From: an uncultured Chlorobiaceae bacterium
Lineage (GTDB): Bacteria > Bacteroidota > Chlorobiia > Chlorobiales > Chlorobiaceae
Length of the DNA: 64,000 nt
Reading direction: 5' to 3'
NCBI GenBank assembly: GCA_903839405.1
Contig: CAIMCD010000014.1
Location: 62,001-126,000 of the forward strand
A program made the translations under genes and the position numbers. Below, one piece after another: positions 46,270 through 57,149 of the stretch; positions within the stretch are counted from its first letter, which is position 1, and the number at the start of each line of letters is the position of its first letter. A model generated the notes under the pieces. It ran no database searches. It was not told the DNA's origin and was given only the letters and a program-made list of their open reading frames with translations.

Positions 46270-46704
46270 CTACTTCTTTCCCTGCTTGAACTCAATTCTC
46301 ACCGAAGTGTGCGGCACAGCCTCAAGCCGCTTTTTCGGAATAGGTTTACCCGACTTGATACAAATACCGTAGGTCTTGTTCCGAATCCGGTCAAGCGCCT
46401 GATCGATATAACCAATATATTTCTCGTCCCGGGCAATAAACATGAAACGCTGTTCACGTTCCATGGTTTCAGTCCCGTGGTCGGCCATGTGCATGGAGTA
46501 ATTGGAGTTAATGGAATCCTCCACGTTTTCGTCGGAAAGGGCGGAACGAAGTATATCGAGATCACGAAGCACCTCTTCACGCCTTTTCAGCAATAACTGC
46601 CTGAAATGCTCAAGCTCTTCGTCGGTTAAATAGGTCTTGGTAAGGACTGGTTCCTCAATAACCTCATTTTCCTTTTTCGAGGCCACACTGCTTTTTTTAG
46701 CCAT
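46270..46704 (-). CDS. DksA/TraR-family protein lacking most zinc cysteines
   Basis: 144 residues. The N-terminal coiled-coil (about 27-75, LTDEELEHFRQLLLKRREEV...) with DxxxA-type tip residues, then the degenerate finger GICIKSGKPIPKKRLEAVPH and VRIEFKQ. Standard DksA has four Cys; here only the first is left and the others are Ser, Arg/Val and Phe. DksA acts on RNA polymerase with ppGpp; cysteine-poor forms can act without zinc. Upstream of it ileS lies on the same strand, with 61 bases between. Confidence 0.88.
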   Translation of the reverse strand: MAKKSSVASKKENEVIEEPVLTKTYLTDEELEHFRQLLLKRREEVLRDLDILRSALSDENVEDSINSNYSMHMADHGTETMEREQRFMFIARDEKYIGYIDQALDRIRNKTYGICIKSGKPIPKKRLEAVPHTSVRIEFKQGKK

Positions 46705-46765
46705 AGTACACAGAATAAATTTATTCCAACAGCCGACCGTAAAAATAAAGAGTTAAATAATACAA

Positions 46766-49700
46766 TTAACCAACGGATTTTTCAAGCGATAAGCGGCAAT
46801 TTTCACCGTTCAGCAGCTCCATCTTTCCTTCTCCTGCTCCTGAAGGCTCACCCTGAGCGATAGCAATGGCTGTGGCAAGAGTTTCGGCTTTAATATACGC
46901 ATCATTTTTTCTCACCGCATCCAGAAGTTTTTCAGAACCCTCAATAGAGAGTGCGATCCGGTCGGTAATCTCCAGGCCGCTCTCCTTGCGGAGCGTCTGG
47001 ATGCGACTGACCAGTTCGCGGCAGAGGCCAAGCATGGCAAGCTCTTCGGTCATCTCGGTGTCAAGCGCAACCATGATCCCATGGGCCTCATCCGATGCGA
47101 CCAGCCAACCCTCAATATCCTCATGCATGATCTCGACATCCTCACGATTCAGCGCAAAGAACCGGCCATCAAGCTCAAGCTCAAGGGCACCCTCTTTTTC
47201 AAGCAGGGCAATCTGTTTATGGCTCATCACCCTGATGGCTTCGGCCAGCGCCTTCATCTCCTTGCCGAAACGGGGGCCAAGGGTTTTGAAGTTGGGTTTC
47301 ACCTTTTTGCTGATCACCGAACCATCTTCCTCGATGTACTCTATCTTCTGAACATTGACCTCTTCCATAATGATGTCGGCAACAAGGGTGTACTCATCGC
47401 GGGCCGCAGCATCGTCAACGGCAAGCAGAATACGGCTGAGCGGCTGGCGAACCTTGATTGAGGCCTTTTCACGCATGGTACGCACGAGCGAGGTAATGAG
47501 CTGGGCTTTTTTCATGCGCTGCTCCAGCGGCCGATCAAGAGCGCGGCTGTCAACAAGCGGAAACTCCGCCAGATGCACCGATTCAGAACCGTCACGGCGG
47601 CTGACACTGTTGAGATTCAGGTAGATACGATCAGCCAGAAAGGGCGTAAAGGGAGCGAGCAGCCGCGAGAGGGTTTCAAGGGTTTGATAGAGCGTCTGGT
47701 AGGCCGCAATCTTGTCAGGGCCCATGTCGCTTTTCCAGAACCGTTTCCGGGAGCGGCGGATATACCAGTTTGAAAGATCGTCCACCGTGAAATCGTTGAT
47801 AAGGCGGACGGCTCCGGTCAGATCATACTGCTCCATGCGCATCTCGACGCTGCCAACAAGGGTGTTCAGGCTTGAGAGCACCCAACGGTCGAGCTCGGAA
47901 CGCTCCTGCAGGGCAATTTCCGGCTCGGCAAAGGTAAAGCCGTCCACATTGGCATAGAGCACAAAAAAGTTGTAGCTGTTGATAAATGCCCGGAAAAACT
48001 TGCGCTGCTCCTCCTCGATCTCATCGGCATTGAACGACTTCGGTCTCCAGGGAGGACTGGTCACGAGCAGGTACCAGCGGAGGGCATCGGCTCCGTAACG
48101 CTCCATGATTTCAAACGGATCAACCACATTCCCTTTCGACTTCGACATCTTCTGACCGTTCCGGTCAAGAATATGGCCGTTGACAATCAGGTTCCGATAT
48201 GCCGGCTTGTCAAAAATCAGCGCCGCTATGGCATGAAGGGTGTAGAACCACCCTCTGGTTTGATCAACCCCCTCGGCAATGAAATCGGCCGGAAAGGTTC
48301 GGTCAAACTCTTCGCGGTTTTCAAACGGATAGTGCAGTTGGGCAAACGGCATGGAGCCGCTGTCAAACCAGACATCAACCAGCTCGGGTGTCCGGTTGAA
48401 ACGGATACCATCCCGGATAAAGTAGATCCGGTCGACAAACGGCTTGTGCAAGTCAAGCTCCACCAAGCCCCTATCAAGCGCATCGCCGAGGAGATAACGC
48501 TCGGAATCAATATCAATAAACCCTTCACGCAGCTCCGCAATCGAACCAATGGCAAACATTTTTCCCGAAGCGGCATCGTCACCAATAACAAAATGTTCCG
48601 AAACCCAGAGCGGAAGCGGTGAGCCCCAGAAACGTTCGCGTGAAAGGGCCCAGTCCTTGTTCTCCTCCAGCCAGTTACCGAAACGCCCCGAGCCAATCTC
48701 GGGAGGGCACCAGTTAATGGTTTTGTTCAACTCAACCATACGATCCGCAATAGAGGTCGTCCTGATATACCAGGACTCCCTTGCATAGTAGATTACCGGC
48801 ACATCATAGCGCCATGAAAAGGGGTAGGTGTGGGTAATGGTCTCCTTGCGGTAGAGCTTCCCGCTTTCGCGAAGCTGCTGGATAATGAGAGGATCGGTAT
48901 CCTTGAAAAACATACCGTTATAATCGCTTACCTCGGCCGTAAAGCATCCGTTGCGTGCAACCGGCTGCAACATCGGCAAATCATATTTTTTGGCAATCTC
49001 ATAGTCATCCGCACCAAAAGCCGGAGCAATATGCACAATACCAGTACCGTCACCGGTCGAGACAAACGAGCCGGAGGTAACGTACCAGCATTTTTTTTCA
49101 GGATGCTGGTAGCTGAAAAGCGGCTCATAGTCAAGCCCTTCCAGCTCACTCCCCTTCAGCTCGGCAATAACCCTCCAGAGCGATTCACCCTCCTCACTCT
49201 TCTCCAGCAGCACCTGCAGGCGTGAGTGGGCAAGAATGAGCACCTCACCGCTCACGGCGTGGCGAACCTTCACATAATCAATATCGCTTCCAACACAAAG
49301 CGCCACATTGGAAATCAAGGTCCAGGGCGTCGTTGTCCAGACCAGGAAAGACTCATCAGAATCTTTCAGCTTGAATTTCACATAGATGCTCGGATCCTTG
49401 ACCTCCTTGTACCCCAGGGCAAGCTCGTGAGAGCTTAGCACGGTTTCGGATTTCGGATCCTGCGGCACAATTTTATAATCCTTGTAGATCAGCCCCTTGT
49501 CGAAAATGGTTTTCAGCGCCCACCAGACCGACTCGATATAGTTATTGGTGCAGGTAATGTAGGGGTGATCCATATCGACCCAGTAGCCCATCTGCTCGGT
49601 CAGCTTGCCCCACCCTTCACGGTTATCGTCAATATGGTGGTAAACCAGCGCCCGTGCCTCACGATTGAACTCACCCTCTCCATACTCCTCGACCTGTGCC

Positions 49701-50023
49701 TTGTTTTTCAAACCAAGCATCTTCTCCACGGAGATCTCTACCGGAAGACCGTGGGTATCCCATCCGGCTTTGCGCGGCACCCGGTAGCCCTGCATACTCT
49801 TGTAACGGCAGACCACATCCTTTATGGTACGGCTGAACACATGGTGGACACCCGGCTTGCCGTTGACCGTCGGTGGCCCTTCATAAAAAGAGTAGACCCG
49901 CTCCTCGGGTTTTTCTTCAAGACTTTTTTGAAAAATCCCGTGCTCATTCCAGTAGGCTAAAACTTCTTTCTCTACGGCACTGTAGGCTACCGTAGAGGGA
50001 TACTCGGCAAATTTATGATCCAT
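46766..50023 (-). CDS. ileS: isoleucyl-tRNA synthetase IleS
   Basis: 1,085 residues from [11 protein letters not shown]; the upstream frame adds 12 residues without match. Class I features: the HIGH region [17 protein letters not shown], with HHVF in place of HIGH, the editing domain [23 protein letters not shown], and [12 protein letters not shown]. The long C-terminal region without the zinc finger puts it in the eukaryote-like IleS clade, which is often mupirocin-tolerant. It may form an operon with the dksA-like gene. Confidence 0.95.
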   Translation of the reverse strand: MDHKFAEYPSTVAYSAVEKEVLAYWNEHGIFQKSLEEKPEERVYSFYEGPPTVNGKPGVHHVFSRTIKDVVCRYKSMQGYRVPRKAGWDTHGLPVEISVEKMLGLKNKAQVEEYGEGEFNREARALVYHHIDDNREGWGKLTEQMGYWVDMDHPYITCTNNYIESVWWALKTIFDKGLIYKDYKIVPQDPKSETVLSSHELALGYKEVKDPSIYVKFKLKDSDESFLVWTTTPWTLISNVALCVGSDIDYVKVRHAVSGEVLILAHSRLQVLLEKSEEGESLWRVIAELKGSELEGLDYEPLFSYQHPEKKCWYVTSGSFVSTGDGTGIVHIAPAFGADDYEIAKKYDLPMLQPVARNGCFTAEVSDYNGMFFKDTDPLIIQQLRESGKLYRKETITHTYPFSWRYDVPVIYYARESWYIRTTSIADRMVELNKTINWCPPEIGSGRFGNWLEENKDWALSRERFWGSPLPLWVSEHFVIGDDAASGKMFAIGSIAELREGFIDIDSERYLLGDALDRGLVELDLHKPFVDRIYFIRDGIRFNRTPELVDVWFDSGSMPFAQLHYPFENREEFDRTFPADFIAEGVDQTRGWFYTLHAIAALIFDKPAYRNLIVNGHILDRNGQKMSKSKGNVVDPFEIMERYGADALRWYLLVTSPPWRPKSFNADEIEEEQRKFFRAFINSYNFFVLYANVDGFTFAEPEIALQERSELDRWVLSSLNTLVGSVEMRMEQYDLTGAVRLINDFTVDDLSNWYIRRSRKRFWKSDMGPDKIAAYQTLYQTLETLSRLLAPFTPFLADRIYLNLNSVSRRDGSESVHLAEFPLVDSRALDRPLEQRMKKAQLITSLVRTMREKASIKVRQPLSRILLAVDDAAARDEYTLVADIIMEEVNVQKIEYIEEDGSVISKKVKPNFKTLGPRFGKEMKALAEAIRVMSHKQIALLEKEGALELELDGRFFALNREDVEIMHEDIEGWLVASDEAHGIMVALDTEMTEELAMLGLCRELVSRIQTLRKESGLEITDRIALSIEGSEKLLDAVRKNDAYIKAETLATAIAIAQGEPSGAGEGKMELLNGENCRLSLEKSVG

Positions 50024-50115
50024 AATTGCTTGAAAAATCATTCCATCAAAAACAAGCACACGGCTTGCAATTATAAAAAACAGTCAATATAAAAGAATCC
50101 TGTATTAAAACAGTA

Positions 50116-50150
50116 CAGGCAAGCCTTTCCATAACCGAAAAGCTTGCCTG
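50116..50150 (-). terminator. terminator of the small CsmB-like gene
   Basis: 9-bp stem CAGGCAAGC / GCTTGCCTG, with an inner TTTC/GAAA pair. Read on the minus strand it is followed by TACTGTTTTA. It lies 54 bases after the stop of the gene at 50204. Confidence 0.6.
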
Positions 50151-50203
50151 GAAACTTGTATGCACACACGCTGGCACTCAATGCCACTCAAAACTTCCGA
50201 CTG

Positions 50204-50419
50204 TTACTTCTTGCCGTTCAGTGAAGAGTTGACACCCTCAAGAATCTGTTTTGCTACAACCGAAAGGGAATCAAGCGTCTGAACCATGAACTTGCTCAGG
50301 GGAGCTATGGTACTATCAAGAAGTGTACCGACACCAATGAGGATCGTTGAAAGATCACCTTTGATAACATCACCTTGAGCCTGCTGACCCTTGCCGGAAG
50401 GTTTAATTTCTTCAGCCAT
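50204..50419 (-). CDS. small protein resembling CsmB/CsmF chlorosome envelope proteins
   Basis: 71 residues from MAEEIKPSGKG. The C-terminal half aligns by eye with the csmB/csmF product at 15588: APLSKFMVQTL against EPLAKTATEL, then KQILEGVNSSLNGKK against KQVVESAAAAITPKK. Two amphipathic helices are likely. The N-terminus is polar and differs. It may be a chlorosome envelope protein encoded away from the main csm genes. It has its own terminator. Confidence 0.6.
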   Translation of the reverse strand: MAEEIKPSGKGQQAQGDVIKGDLSTILIGVGTLLDSTIAPLSKFMVQTLDSLSVVAKQILEGVNSSLNGKK

Positions 50420-50563
50420 ATTACACTGACATTTAGGGTTTATCGTCAACCAAACAATACTGCTAAAATTTAATACATTTTATCGTCGATTCAAAGCAAA
50501 TCCCTCAGAGCATTCACGCTTCGCCTGATTACAAACCCCGGCTGAAAACCGGAGATGACCCGG

Positions 50564-51979
50564 TTACTGACGTCCATACCGGTCATCCACGCGAATGATA
50601 TCATCCTCACCCAAATAACAGCCCGACTGTACCTCAATCAGTTCAAGCAGCGTCTCTCCGGGATTTTCAAGGCGGTGAAATGCTCCCAGTGGAATATAGG
50701 TGGACTGGTCTTCGCCGAGCGTAATGGTTCTCTCTTCCACCGTAACCAGGGCACTACCCCTGACCACAATCCAGTGTTCGGCCCGGTGATGATGTTTTTG
50801 CAACGAGAGTGCAGCTCCAGGATTCACGGTAATGCGCTTGACCTTGAAACGATCCGAAAAATCAACCGTTTCATAGGTACCCCACGGCCGGTAAACCTTT
50901 CGGTGCGCTATGGCTTCATCGCGTTCCTGTCGTTTAAGCTCTTCGACAAGCAGCTTGACATCCTGAACCCGGTCCTTGGGGGCTACAAGCACGGCATCGG
51001 CAGTTTCAATAATAACATGGCCATCAAGACCAACCGCCGTTACCAGACGGTTGGTTGCGTGAATATAACAGTTCTGCACATCGTGGAGCAACACGTCACC
51101 CTTTTTGACATTACCCGCATCATCGCGCACCTCAACATCCCACAGAGCCGACCATGCGCCCACATCATTCCACCCGGCTTCAAGCGGAACAAGGGCCGCA
51201 CGAGTGGTTTTTTCCATCACCGCATAGTCAATGGAATCGGCTGGAGAGGCCTGAAAAGCTTCGGGATCAATCCGTAAGAAGTCAAGATCTTCAACCGCTT
51301 TCTGGAGCGCCAGACCGCATGCCGTAACCATTTGGGGAGAATAGGCCTGAAGCTCCTGGAGATAGGTTCCAGCCTTGAAGAGAAAAATACCGCTGTTCCA
51401 GAAATAGTCACCCGAAGCAAAATAGCGTTCCGCCGTTTCCCGATCAGGCTTCTCGCGAAACTCCTGCACAGGATAGGAGCCAGCAACAGTGTCACGAGTG
51501 ACAGAGGCCCGGATATAACCAAATCCCGTCTCTGCAGAAACAGGAACTATACCGAACGTTACCAACTCACCCGCTTCTGCCGAAACCCTTCCCGCCTCCA
51601 CTGCAGCGCAGAATGCCTTTGGATCGAGGATGACATGATCCGCAGGCAACACAAGCATCAGCGCTCCTGGATACTTTTCGGTGATCAGCATTGCTGCAAG
51701 AGCGGCTGCAGGAGCGGTATTGCGTCCGAATGGCTCAAGCAGAATCTCCCCGATTTCAGAACCGGTTTCGTGAAGCTGTTCAGCAACCAGAAAGCGGTGG
51801 CTCTCATTACAGACACAATAGAGCGGGCCGATATCATCAATTGAGGAGAGGCGAAATACCGTATCCTGCAGCATGGTGTGTTCTCCAACAAGCGAAAGCA
51901 GTTGCTTGGGATAGAGTGCCCGGGAGAGAGGCCAAAGACGATTTCCTGCACCGCCACTGAGAATCACGGGAATAATCAT
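50564..51979 (-). CDS. manC: bifunctional mannose-1-phosphate guanylyltransferase/mannose-6-phosphate isomerase
   Basis: 471 residues, the length of the fused type II enzyme. N-terminal nucleotidyltransferase: ILSGGAGNRLWPLSRALYPKQ, VLPADHVI, FREKPD, WNSGIFLF. C-terminal cupin isomerase: RPWGTYETVD, KRITVNPGAALSLQKHHHRAEHW, and the metal-binding histidines within it. Makes GDP-mannose for surface polysaccharide. It is the last gene of the rfb-galE-manC run. Confidence 0.95.
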   Translation of the reverse strand: MIIPVILSGGAGNRLWPLSRALYPKQLLSLVGEHTMLQDTVFRLSSIDDIGPLYCVCNESHRFLVAEQLHETGSEIGEILLEPFGRNTAPAAALAAMLITEKYPGALMLVLPADHVILDPKAFCAAVEAGRVSAEAGELVTFGIVPVSAETGFGYIRASVTRDTVAGSYPVQEFREKPDRETAERYFASGDYFWNSGIFLFKAGTYLQELQAYSPQMVTACGLALQKAVEDLDFLRIDPEAFQASPADSIDYAVMEKTTRAALVPLEAGWNDVGAWSALWDVEVRDDAGNVKKGDVLLHDVQNCYIHATNRLVTAVGLDGHVIIETADAVLVAPKDRVQDVKLLVEELKRQERDEAIAHRKVYRPWGTYETVDFSDRFKVKRITVNPGAALSLQKHHHRAEHWIVVRGSALVTVEERTITLGEDQSTYIPLGAFHRLENPGETLLELIEVQSGCYLGEDDIIRVDDRYGRQ

Positions 51980-51994
51980 GAACCAAAGTCTTTT

Positions 51995-52972
51995 TTAAGG
52001 AGTTACAAATTTCAGGTAGTTCTGCCATGTTGAACGCACAAGGGTATCAACATCACTCTGTTTCGGCACCCATCCAAGCAGCTCCCGTGCCTTGGAAGAG
52101 GAAGCAACAAGCTCGGCCGGATCTCCCGCACGCCGACCCGTCACTTCCGCCAGAATAGGCCGGCCGGTAATGGCACGAACCCGCTCCACCATCTCAAAGA
52201 CACTCACGCCGGTCTCACTGCCAAGATTCACCGTTATGCTCTTGTTGTGCTTGAGGATATACTCAAAGGCCGTGACATGGGCTTCGGCCAAATCACTCAC
52301 ATGAACATAGTCACGAACACAACTGCCATCACGGGTTGGATAATCATCTCCGAAGATGGAGAGTTTGGGGCGTAGACCGGCCGCAACCTCCATGACAATC
52401 GGCAGCAGGTTATCCGGGTTCAGCTCAAGCCCCTTGACACGCCCCTGGGTATCGTAACCGGCAGCATTAAAATAACGGATTGCCGCAAACCTCAGCCCTT
52501 TCAGCCGGTCATACCATTCCAGGATGCGCTCAATTTCAAGCTTGGTGAAACCATAATAGTTTTCCGGCTCTTTGGGATGATTTTCATCAATCGGCTGATA
52601 GTGCGGATTACCGAAAATTGCGGCTGAAGAGGAAAAAATAACCGGTGAAATTCCTGCAGCAAGGGCCTGGTTAAGAAGGTTGATCGTACCGGTAATATTT
52701 GCTTCAGAATAGCGCTCCGGCACCAGCATCGAGTGGCCTGCTGATTTCAGGGCAGCAAGGTGCACGCACCCGTCAAATCCTTCGGCCATTACGGCGCGTA
52801 ACTGCTCGGGACGCATGATGTCACCATGCACAAAGCGGGCATCAACAAACAAATTCTCCCTGAAGCCGCTCTGCAGGTTATCAAACACCGTAACCTCATA
52901 TCCACGGTCAAGAAAAGCTCTTGCAACATGACTACCAATATAGCCCGCGCCTCCAATAACAAGTATTTTCAT
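51995..52972 (-). CDS. galE: UDP-glucose 4-epimerase GalE
   Basis: 325 residues. Extended SDR: GGAGYIGSHVARAF, DNLQSGF, VHLAALKSAGHSM, SSSAAIFG and the catalytic YGFTK with RYFNAAG. Interconverts UDP-glucose and UDP-galactose. Starts 45 bases after rfbB and ends 15 bases before manC. Confidence 0.94.
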   Translation of the reverse strand: MKILVIGGAGYIGSHVARAFLDRGYEVTVFDNLQSGFRENLFVDARFVHGDIMRPEQLRAVMAEGFDGCVHLAALKSAGHSMLVPERYSEANITGTINLLNQALAAGISPVIFSSSAAIFGNPHYQPIDENHPKEPENYYGFTKLEIERILEWYDRLKGLRFAAIRYFNAAGYDTQGRVKGLELNPDNLLPIVMEVAAGLRPKLSIFGDDYPTRDGSCVRDYVHVSDLAEAHVTAFEYILKHNKSITVNLGSETGVSVFEMVERVRAITGRPILAEVTGRRAGDPAELVASSSKARELLGWVPKQSDVDTLVRSTWQNYLKFVTP

Positions 52973-53017
52973 AAAAGCCCCCTTTCATGATTTTTCAGCC
53001 AACCAGTCTTGCCCCGG

Positions 53018-54067
53018 TTACCTTCCGCCGTATATCTCTTCATAATAGCGCTGGTAACCTCCCGAGGTAACATTATCAAGCCACTCCTGATTCGCAAGAT
53101 ACCACTCAACCGTCAGTTCAAGCCCTTTTTCAAACGATATGGACGGAACCCAGCCAAGTTCACGCTGCAGCTTGGAGGAATCAATAGCATAGCGAAGGTC
53201 ATGGCCCGCCCGGTCGGTAACATAGGTAACAAGCTGTTCCGACTCCCCTGCCGTTCGCCCGAGCTTTTCATCCATAATACGACAGAGAAGGCGGATAAGC
53301 GCAATGTTCGTCCACTCATTATGGCCACCGATATTATAGGTTTCGCCGTTTTTCCCCCGGTGAAAAATCACATCGATCGCCCGTGCATGATCCTCAACCC
53401 AGAGCCAGTCACGCACATTCTCGCCTTTGCCATAAACCGGCAAGGGTTTGTTCTGGCGGATATTATTGATAAAAAGCGGAATAAGCTTTTCGGGAAACTG
53501 GCAGGCCCCGTAATTATTCGAACAGTTGCTGATCACAACCGGCAGGGCGAAGGTATCGTGGTAAGCCCTTACAAAATGATCGGAAGAGGCTTTCGAGGCG
53601 GAGTAGGGACTATGGGGATCATAGGGAGTTTGTTCGGTAAAGATCCCCTCCTTGCCCAGCGAGCCGTAAACCTCGTCGGTTGAAATATGATAGAACCGCT
53701 TCCCCTCTAAATCAGATTGCCAGAAACTCTTGGCCGCGTTGAGCAGATTGACCGTCCCCAAAACATTGGTCACCACAAACTCTGTCGGACTGGCAATCGA
53801 GCGGTCAACGTGCGACTCGGCTGCAAGATGGATCACTCCGTCAAAAGCGTGCTCCTGAAAGAGGCGTCGGAGAAAATCACCATCGGTTATATCCCCCTTG
53901 ACAAAGCGGTAGTTCGGCAAGCTCTCAACATCCCGGAGATTTTCAAGGTTTCCGGCATAGGTCAGAGCGTCAAGATTGGTAATGGTATAGGAGGGATAGT
54001 TCCTCAGAAAATGGCGGACAACATGTGAGCCGATAAAGCCGGCACCTCCGGTAACAAGAATATGCAT
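53018..54067 (-). CDS. rfbB: dTDP-glucose 4,6-dehydratase RfbB
   Basis: 349 residues from MHILVTGGAGFIGSHV; an upstream in-frame start adds a basic stretch only. NAD-binding GGAGFIGSHVVRHF, HLAAESHVDRS, STDEVYGSLG with the catalytic DE pair, and YSASKASSDHFVRAYH. Second step of dTDP-rhamnose synthesis. Confidence 0.95.
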   Translation of the reverse strand: MHILVTGGAGFIGSHVVRHFLRNYPSYTITNLDALTYAGNLENLRDVESLPNYRFVKGDITDGDFLRRLFQEHAFDGVIHLAAESHVDRSIASPTEFVVTNVLGTVNLLNAAKSFWQSDLEGKRFYHISTDEVYGSLGKEGIFTEQTPYDPHSPYSASKASSDHFVRAYHDTFALPVVISNCSNNYGACQFPEKLIPLFINNIRQNKPLPVYGKGENVRDWLWVEDHARAIDVIFHRGKNGETYNIGGHNEWTNIALIRLLCRIMDEKLGRTAGESEQLVTYVTDRAGHDLRYAIDSSKLQRELGWVPSISFEKGLELTVEWYLANQEWLDNVTSGGYQRYYEEIYGGR

Positions 54068-54140
54068 TGGTAGACGATTTATTTTTCCCTTTCTCGTTCT
54101 GATTTTTCTCCCTCTCATCAATCCAGATCAGCAACCTCTC

Positions 54141-55022
54141 TTACAATAACTCTTTATCCATATGCTCAATATTGCGGATCACCCCGGCAAGCGATACCCG
54201 CCAATTCGGGATTTCCAGCCCCCAGGCCTGCTTGATGGCTGATTTGTTGAGCACACTGTAGTGCGGCCTCTGGGCAATCTGGGGATAGTGAGCACTTTCA
54301 AGCGGCAACACCTTGCAGGGAAGATGGGCAATCTCCATAATGGCTGAGGCAAAATCATACCAGGAACAAACCCCTTCATTTGAATAGTGGTAGGTCTCCT
54401 GATAGTGGCACGCGGGATCATACCGCTCAAGAATGGAGAGCAGCGCCGCAGCCAGATCGGCGGCGGAGGTGGGAGTACCAACCTGATCAGCCACCACATT
54501 GAGGGTTTCACGCTCGGCTCCAAGCCGAAGCATGGTCTTGAGAAAGTTAACACCATAGCCGCTGTAGAGCCATGAGGTTCTCACAATCAGATAAGAGGGA
54601 GCAATACGGCGCACCAGCTCCTCCCCTTCCCATTTCGACTTGCCGTAAACAGTGGCCGGAGAGGCCGCGTCCTGCTCCCGATAGGGCATTGAAGAGTCGC
54701 CGTTAAAAACATAATCCGTGGAAATATGCACCAGCAAAGCGTTGATCTCTTTTGCGCATCCGGCAAGGATGGCCGGGCCATCCCGGTTGACCCGGAAGGC
54801 CGCATCAACGTCCGATTCAGCCCGGTCAACAGCCGTATATGCCGCACAATTGACAATAATCTCTATTTGATGCTCACGACAAAGACGCTGCACATCATCC
54901 GACCGGGTAATATCAAGATCAGGAAGATCATAGAAAAAAAAACGCTGTTTGTCACAACCGGCTGAGAGTTCCCGCAACTCGGATCCAAGTTGACCCCGGC
55001 TGCCTGTAACAAGAATATTCAT
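54141..55022 (-). CDS. rfbD: dTDP-4-dehydrorhamnose reductase RfbD
   Basis: 293 residues. SDR-type reductase: MNILVTGSRGQLGSEL, VNCAAYTAVDRAESD, ISTDYVFNGD and the catalytic YGKSKWEGE, RTSWLYSGYG. Last step of dTDP-L-rhamnose synthesis. It lies between rfbC and rfbB with about 73 bases on each side. Confidence 0.94.
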   Translation of the reverse strand: MNILVTGSRGQLGSELRELSAGCDKQRFFFYDLPDLDITRSDDVQRLCREHQIEIIVNCAAYTAVDRAESDVDAAFRVNRDGPAILAGCAKEINALLVHISTDYVFNGDSSMPYREQDAASPATVYGKSKWEGEELVRRIAPSYLIVRTSWLYSGYGVNFLKTMLRLGAERETLNVVADQVGTPTSAADLAAALLSILERYDPACHYQETYHYSNEGVCSWYDFASAIMEIAHLPCKVLPLESAHYPQIAQRPHYSVLNKSAIKQAWGLEIPNWRVSLAGVIRNIEHMDKELL

Positions 55023-55094
55023 GACAAAAAATGAAAATGAAAAAAGAGAACATAGTTAAATAATTACAGAACCAGACTCCATACCGGTCGATGC

Positions 55095-55682
55095 TTAAAG
55101 CCGTGGATAGAGTTTTTCCTGGCGGAAATCATCATACCGGAACCCCTCTACCTCATCAAGCAAGGGTTGTTGGGCATCTTTTTCTGAAACCCGGATCTCC
55201 TCCTGCGGCACCTGCCACGCAATACCGAGGGTCGGATCACTCCACTTCAGGCCAGCATCATGCGACGGCATATAGTAGTTGTCGCACTTGTAGGCAAACA
55301 CCGCTTCCGGAGAGAGCACAAGAAAACCGTGGGCAAACCCTTTGGGCACCCACATCATATTTTTGCGTTCATCGTCAAGCACACGGCTAACATGGTGGCC
55401 ATACCAGGGTGAGCCGACACGCAAATCAACGGCAACATCAAGCACACGCCCCTGAACAACCCGTACCAGCTTGGACTGCGTAAAGGGCGGTTTCTGAAAA
55501 TGCAGCCCCCGAAGCACTCCGTAGCTTGACTTCGACTCATTATCCTGTACAAAGCTGACCCTCCCGACATGCTCTTCAAAAATATCCTGGCGGAAAGACT
55601 CAAAAAAATATCCCCGATCATCACCGAACACTTTCGGTTCCAGAAAAAGCACATCAGGTATGGTTGAAACAATCACTTGCAT
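55095..55682 (-). CDS. rfbC: dTDP-4-dehydrorhamnose 3,5-epimerase RfbC
   Basis: 195 residues from MQVIVSTIPDV; another ATG three codons upstream (55691) is equally possible. Cupin-fold epimerase: PKVFGDDRGYFFESF, FVQDNESKSSYGVLRGLHFQ with the catalytic His, KLVRVVQGRVLDVAVD and VPKGFAHGFLVLS. Confidence 0.95.
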   Translation of the reverse strand: MQVIVSTIPDVLFLEPKVFGDDRGYFFESFRQDIFEEHVGRVSFVQDNESKSSYGVLRGLHFQKPPFTQSKLVRVVQGRVLDVAVDLRVGSPWYGHHVSRVLDDERKNMMWVPKGFAHGFLVLSPEAVFAYKCDNYYMPSHDAGLKWSDPTLGIAWQVPQEEIRVSEKDAQQPLLDEVEGFRYDDFRQEKLYPRL

Positions 55683-55757
55683 AACAAACATCTATTGAAA
55701 ATTTGCGAAAACCAGCCTCTGCCAGCAACAGGCCGCACATCGGCTAACAGGGCGAAT

Positions 55758-56636
55758 TCACCGTTGAACAAGCAACTGCCGAAGATATTGACCGTAGTGG
55801 CTTTTCATGAGCGGTTCGGACAATCTTGTCAGCTCTGCATCCGTTATCCAGCCCTGACGCCAGGCGATCTCTTCAGGACAGGCGATTTTCAGCCCCTGTC
55901 GTTTTTCCACCGTCTGGATAAAGTTACCGGCTTCCTGGAATGACTCATGCGTACCGGTATCAAGCCAGGCAAATCCCCGTCCAAGGAGAGAACATTTGAG
56001 CTCTTTGCGCCGCAGATACTCCTCATTCACGGCCGTGATTTCAAGCTCTCCCCGATCCGATGGACGTACCGCTTTTGCAATTTCAACAACACTATTGGGA
56101 TAAAAATAGAGCCCTACGACCGCATAGTTGGATTTCGGGTGCTTCGGTTTTTCGGCCAGAGAGAGCACATTTCCCTCACGGTCAAGCTCAGCCACACCGT
56201 AACGCTCCGGATCGCTGACATAGTACCCGAAAATATTGGCTTTCTGCTCCTCTCGAACCGTCCGGAGTGCCGCCTCAAGCAGAGGAGTGAAGGCATAACC
56301 AAAAAAGATATTGTCGCCAAGGATCAGGGTGACGTCATCCGTGCCAATAAAGGATTCGCCAAGAATGAAGGCCTGGGCCAGACCATCAGGAGAGGGCTGC
56401 ACAACATAGGAGAGCGAGATGCCCCACTCACAACCATCTCCGAGCAGTTTCATAAACATCGGCTGGTCTTCCGGTGTGGTGATAAGGAGAATATCCCTTA
56501 TTCCCGCCAGCATCAGCGTAGTGAGTGGATAGTAGATCATCGGCTTGTCATAAACCGGCAGAAGCTGCTTCGATAGCCCCTTCGTAACCGGGTAGAGCCT
56601 GGTGCCCGTACCTCCTGCAAGAATAATTCCTTTCAT
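55758..56636 (-). CDS. rfbA: glucose-1-phosphate thymidylyltransferase RfbA
   Basis: 292 residues from [18 protein letters not shown]; the frame's 17-residue upstream part has no match. Motifs: the pyrophosphorylase loop [49 protein letters not shown] and WLDTGTHES. First step of dTDP-rhamnose synthesis and first gene of the six-gene operon. Confidence 0.95.
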   Translation of the reverse strand: MKGIILAGGTGTRLYPVTKGLSKQLLPVYDKPMIYYPLTTLMLAGIRDILLITTPEDQPMFMKLLGDGCEWGISLSYVVQPSPDGLAQAFILGESFIGTDDVTLILGDNIFFGYAFTPLLEAALRTVREEQKANIFGYYVSDPERYGVAELDREGNVLSLAEKPKHPKSNYAVVGLYFYPNSVVEIAKAVRPSDRGELEITAVNEEYLRRKELKCSLLGRGFAWLDTGTHESFQEAGNFIQTVEKRQGLKIACPEEIAWRQGWITDAELTRLSEPLMKSHYGQYLRQLLVQR

Positions 56637-57149
56637 AACCTCCTCAATGTTATAAGCTTTTCCGGAAGCAATAACCTGATCCGGCACTCAATACTGCGCT
56701 CTCCTATGCTTTGCAGTATAAAAAAAATATCCGTATAAGCTCTTTGAATTCTTGCATCTCAAAGGTGCATCGTTCCCTGCCGGGCCGCGGCGTCAGGGTT
56801 GTTTTTCCTCTTCTGCGGCGCACTTTCTCTCATGCTGCTTGTCCATAAGCACCGGCCGTGGTGCCAGCTTAAGCCACGCGACTCCTTCATCACAGTATGT
56901 TCTCCATTTTCAACAGTAATTACTTGTTCCAACTGAAACACGGGATGATTCCAGGCCGAGTGCCGGAGATACATATACTTTGAATATACATCTCAACAAA
57001 TCAATACAGAAGGGAATAAGATCACAAAGGCGCTTGTGCCGGATGACCGTATAGATGACACAAGCGGAATCTTTTTCGTGGGAAGATGGTCACAAATCAT
57101 TATTATAATCGCAAAAACTTTGCCGGAAAATCTCGAAAACAGCAAAATC
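56637..57149. other. intergenic region without a supported gene
   Basis: About 510 bases between rfbA and the YjdM/PhnA-like gene, both read outward. Short frames on both strands lack protein character. It holds two promoters that cannot be placed by eye. Confidence 0.5.

Noticed and set aside
56759..56974. 71-codon minus-strand frame between rfbA and the YjdM/PhnA-like gene
   Set aside because: No family pattern, no ribosome site and unlikely amino-acid composition.
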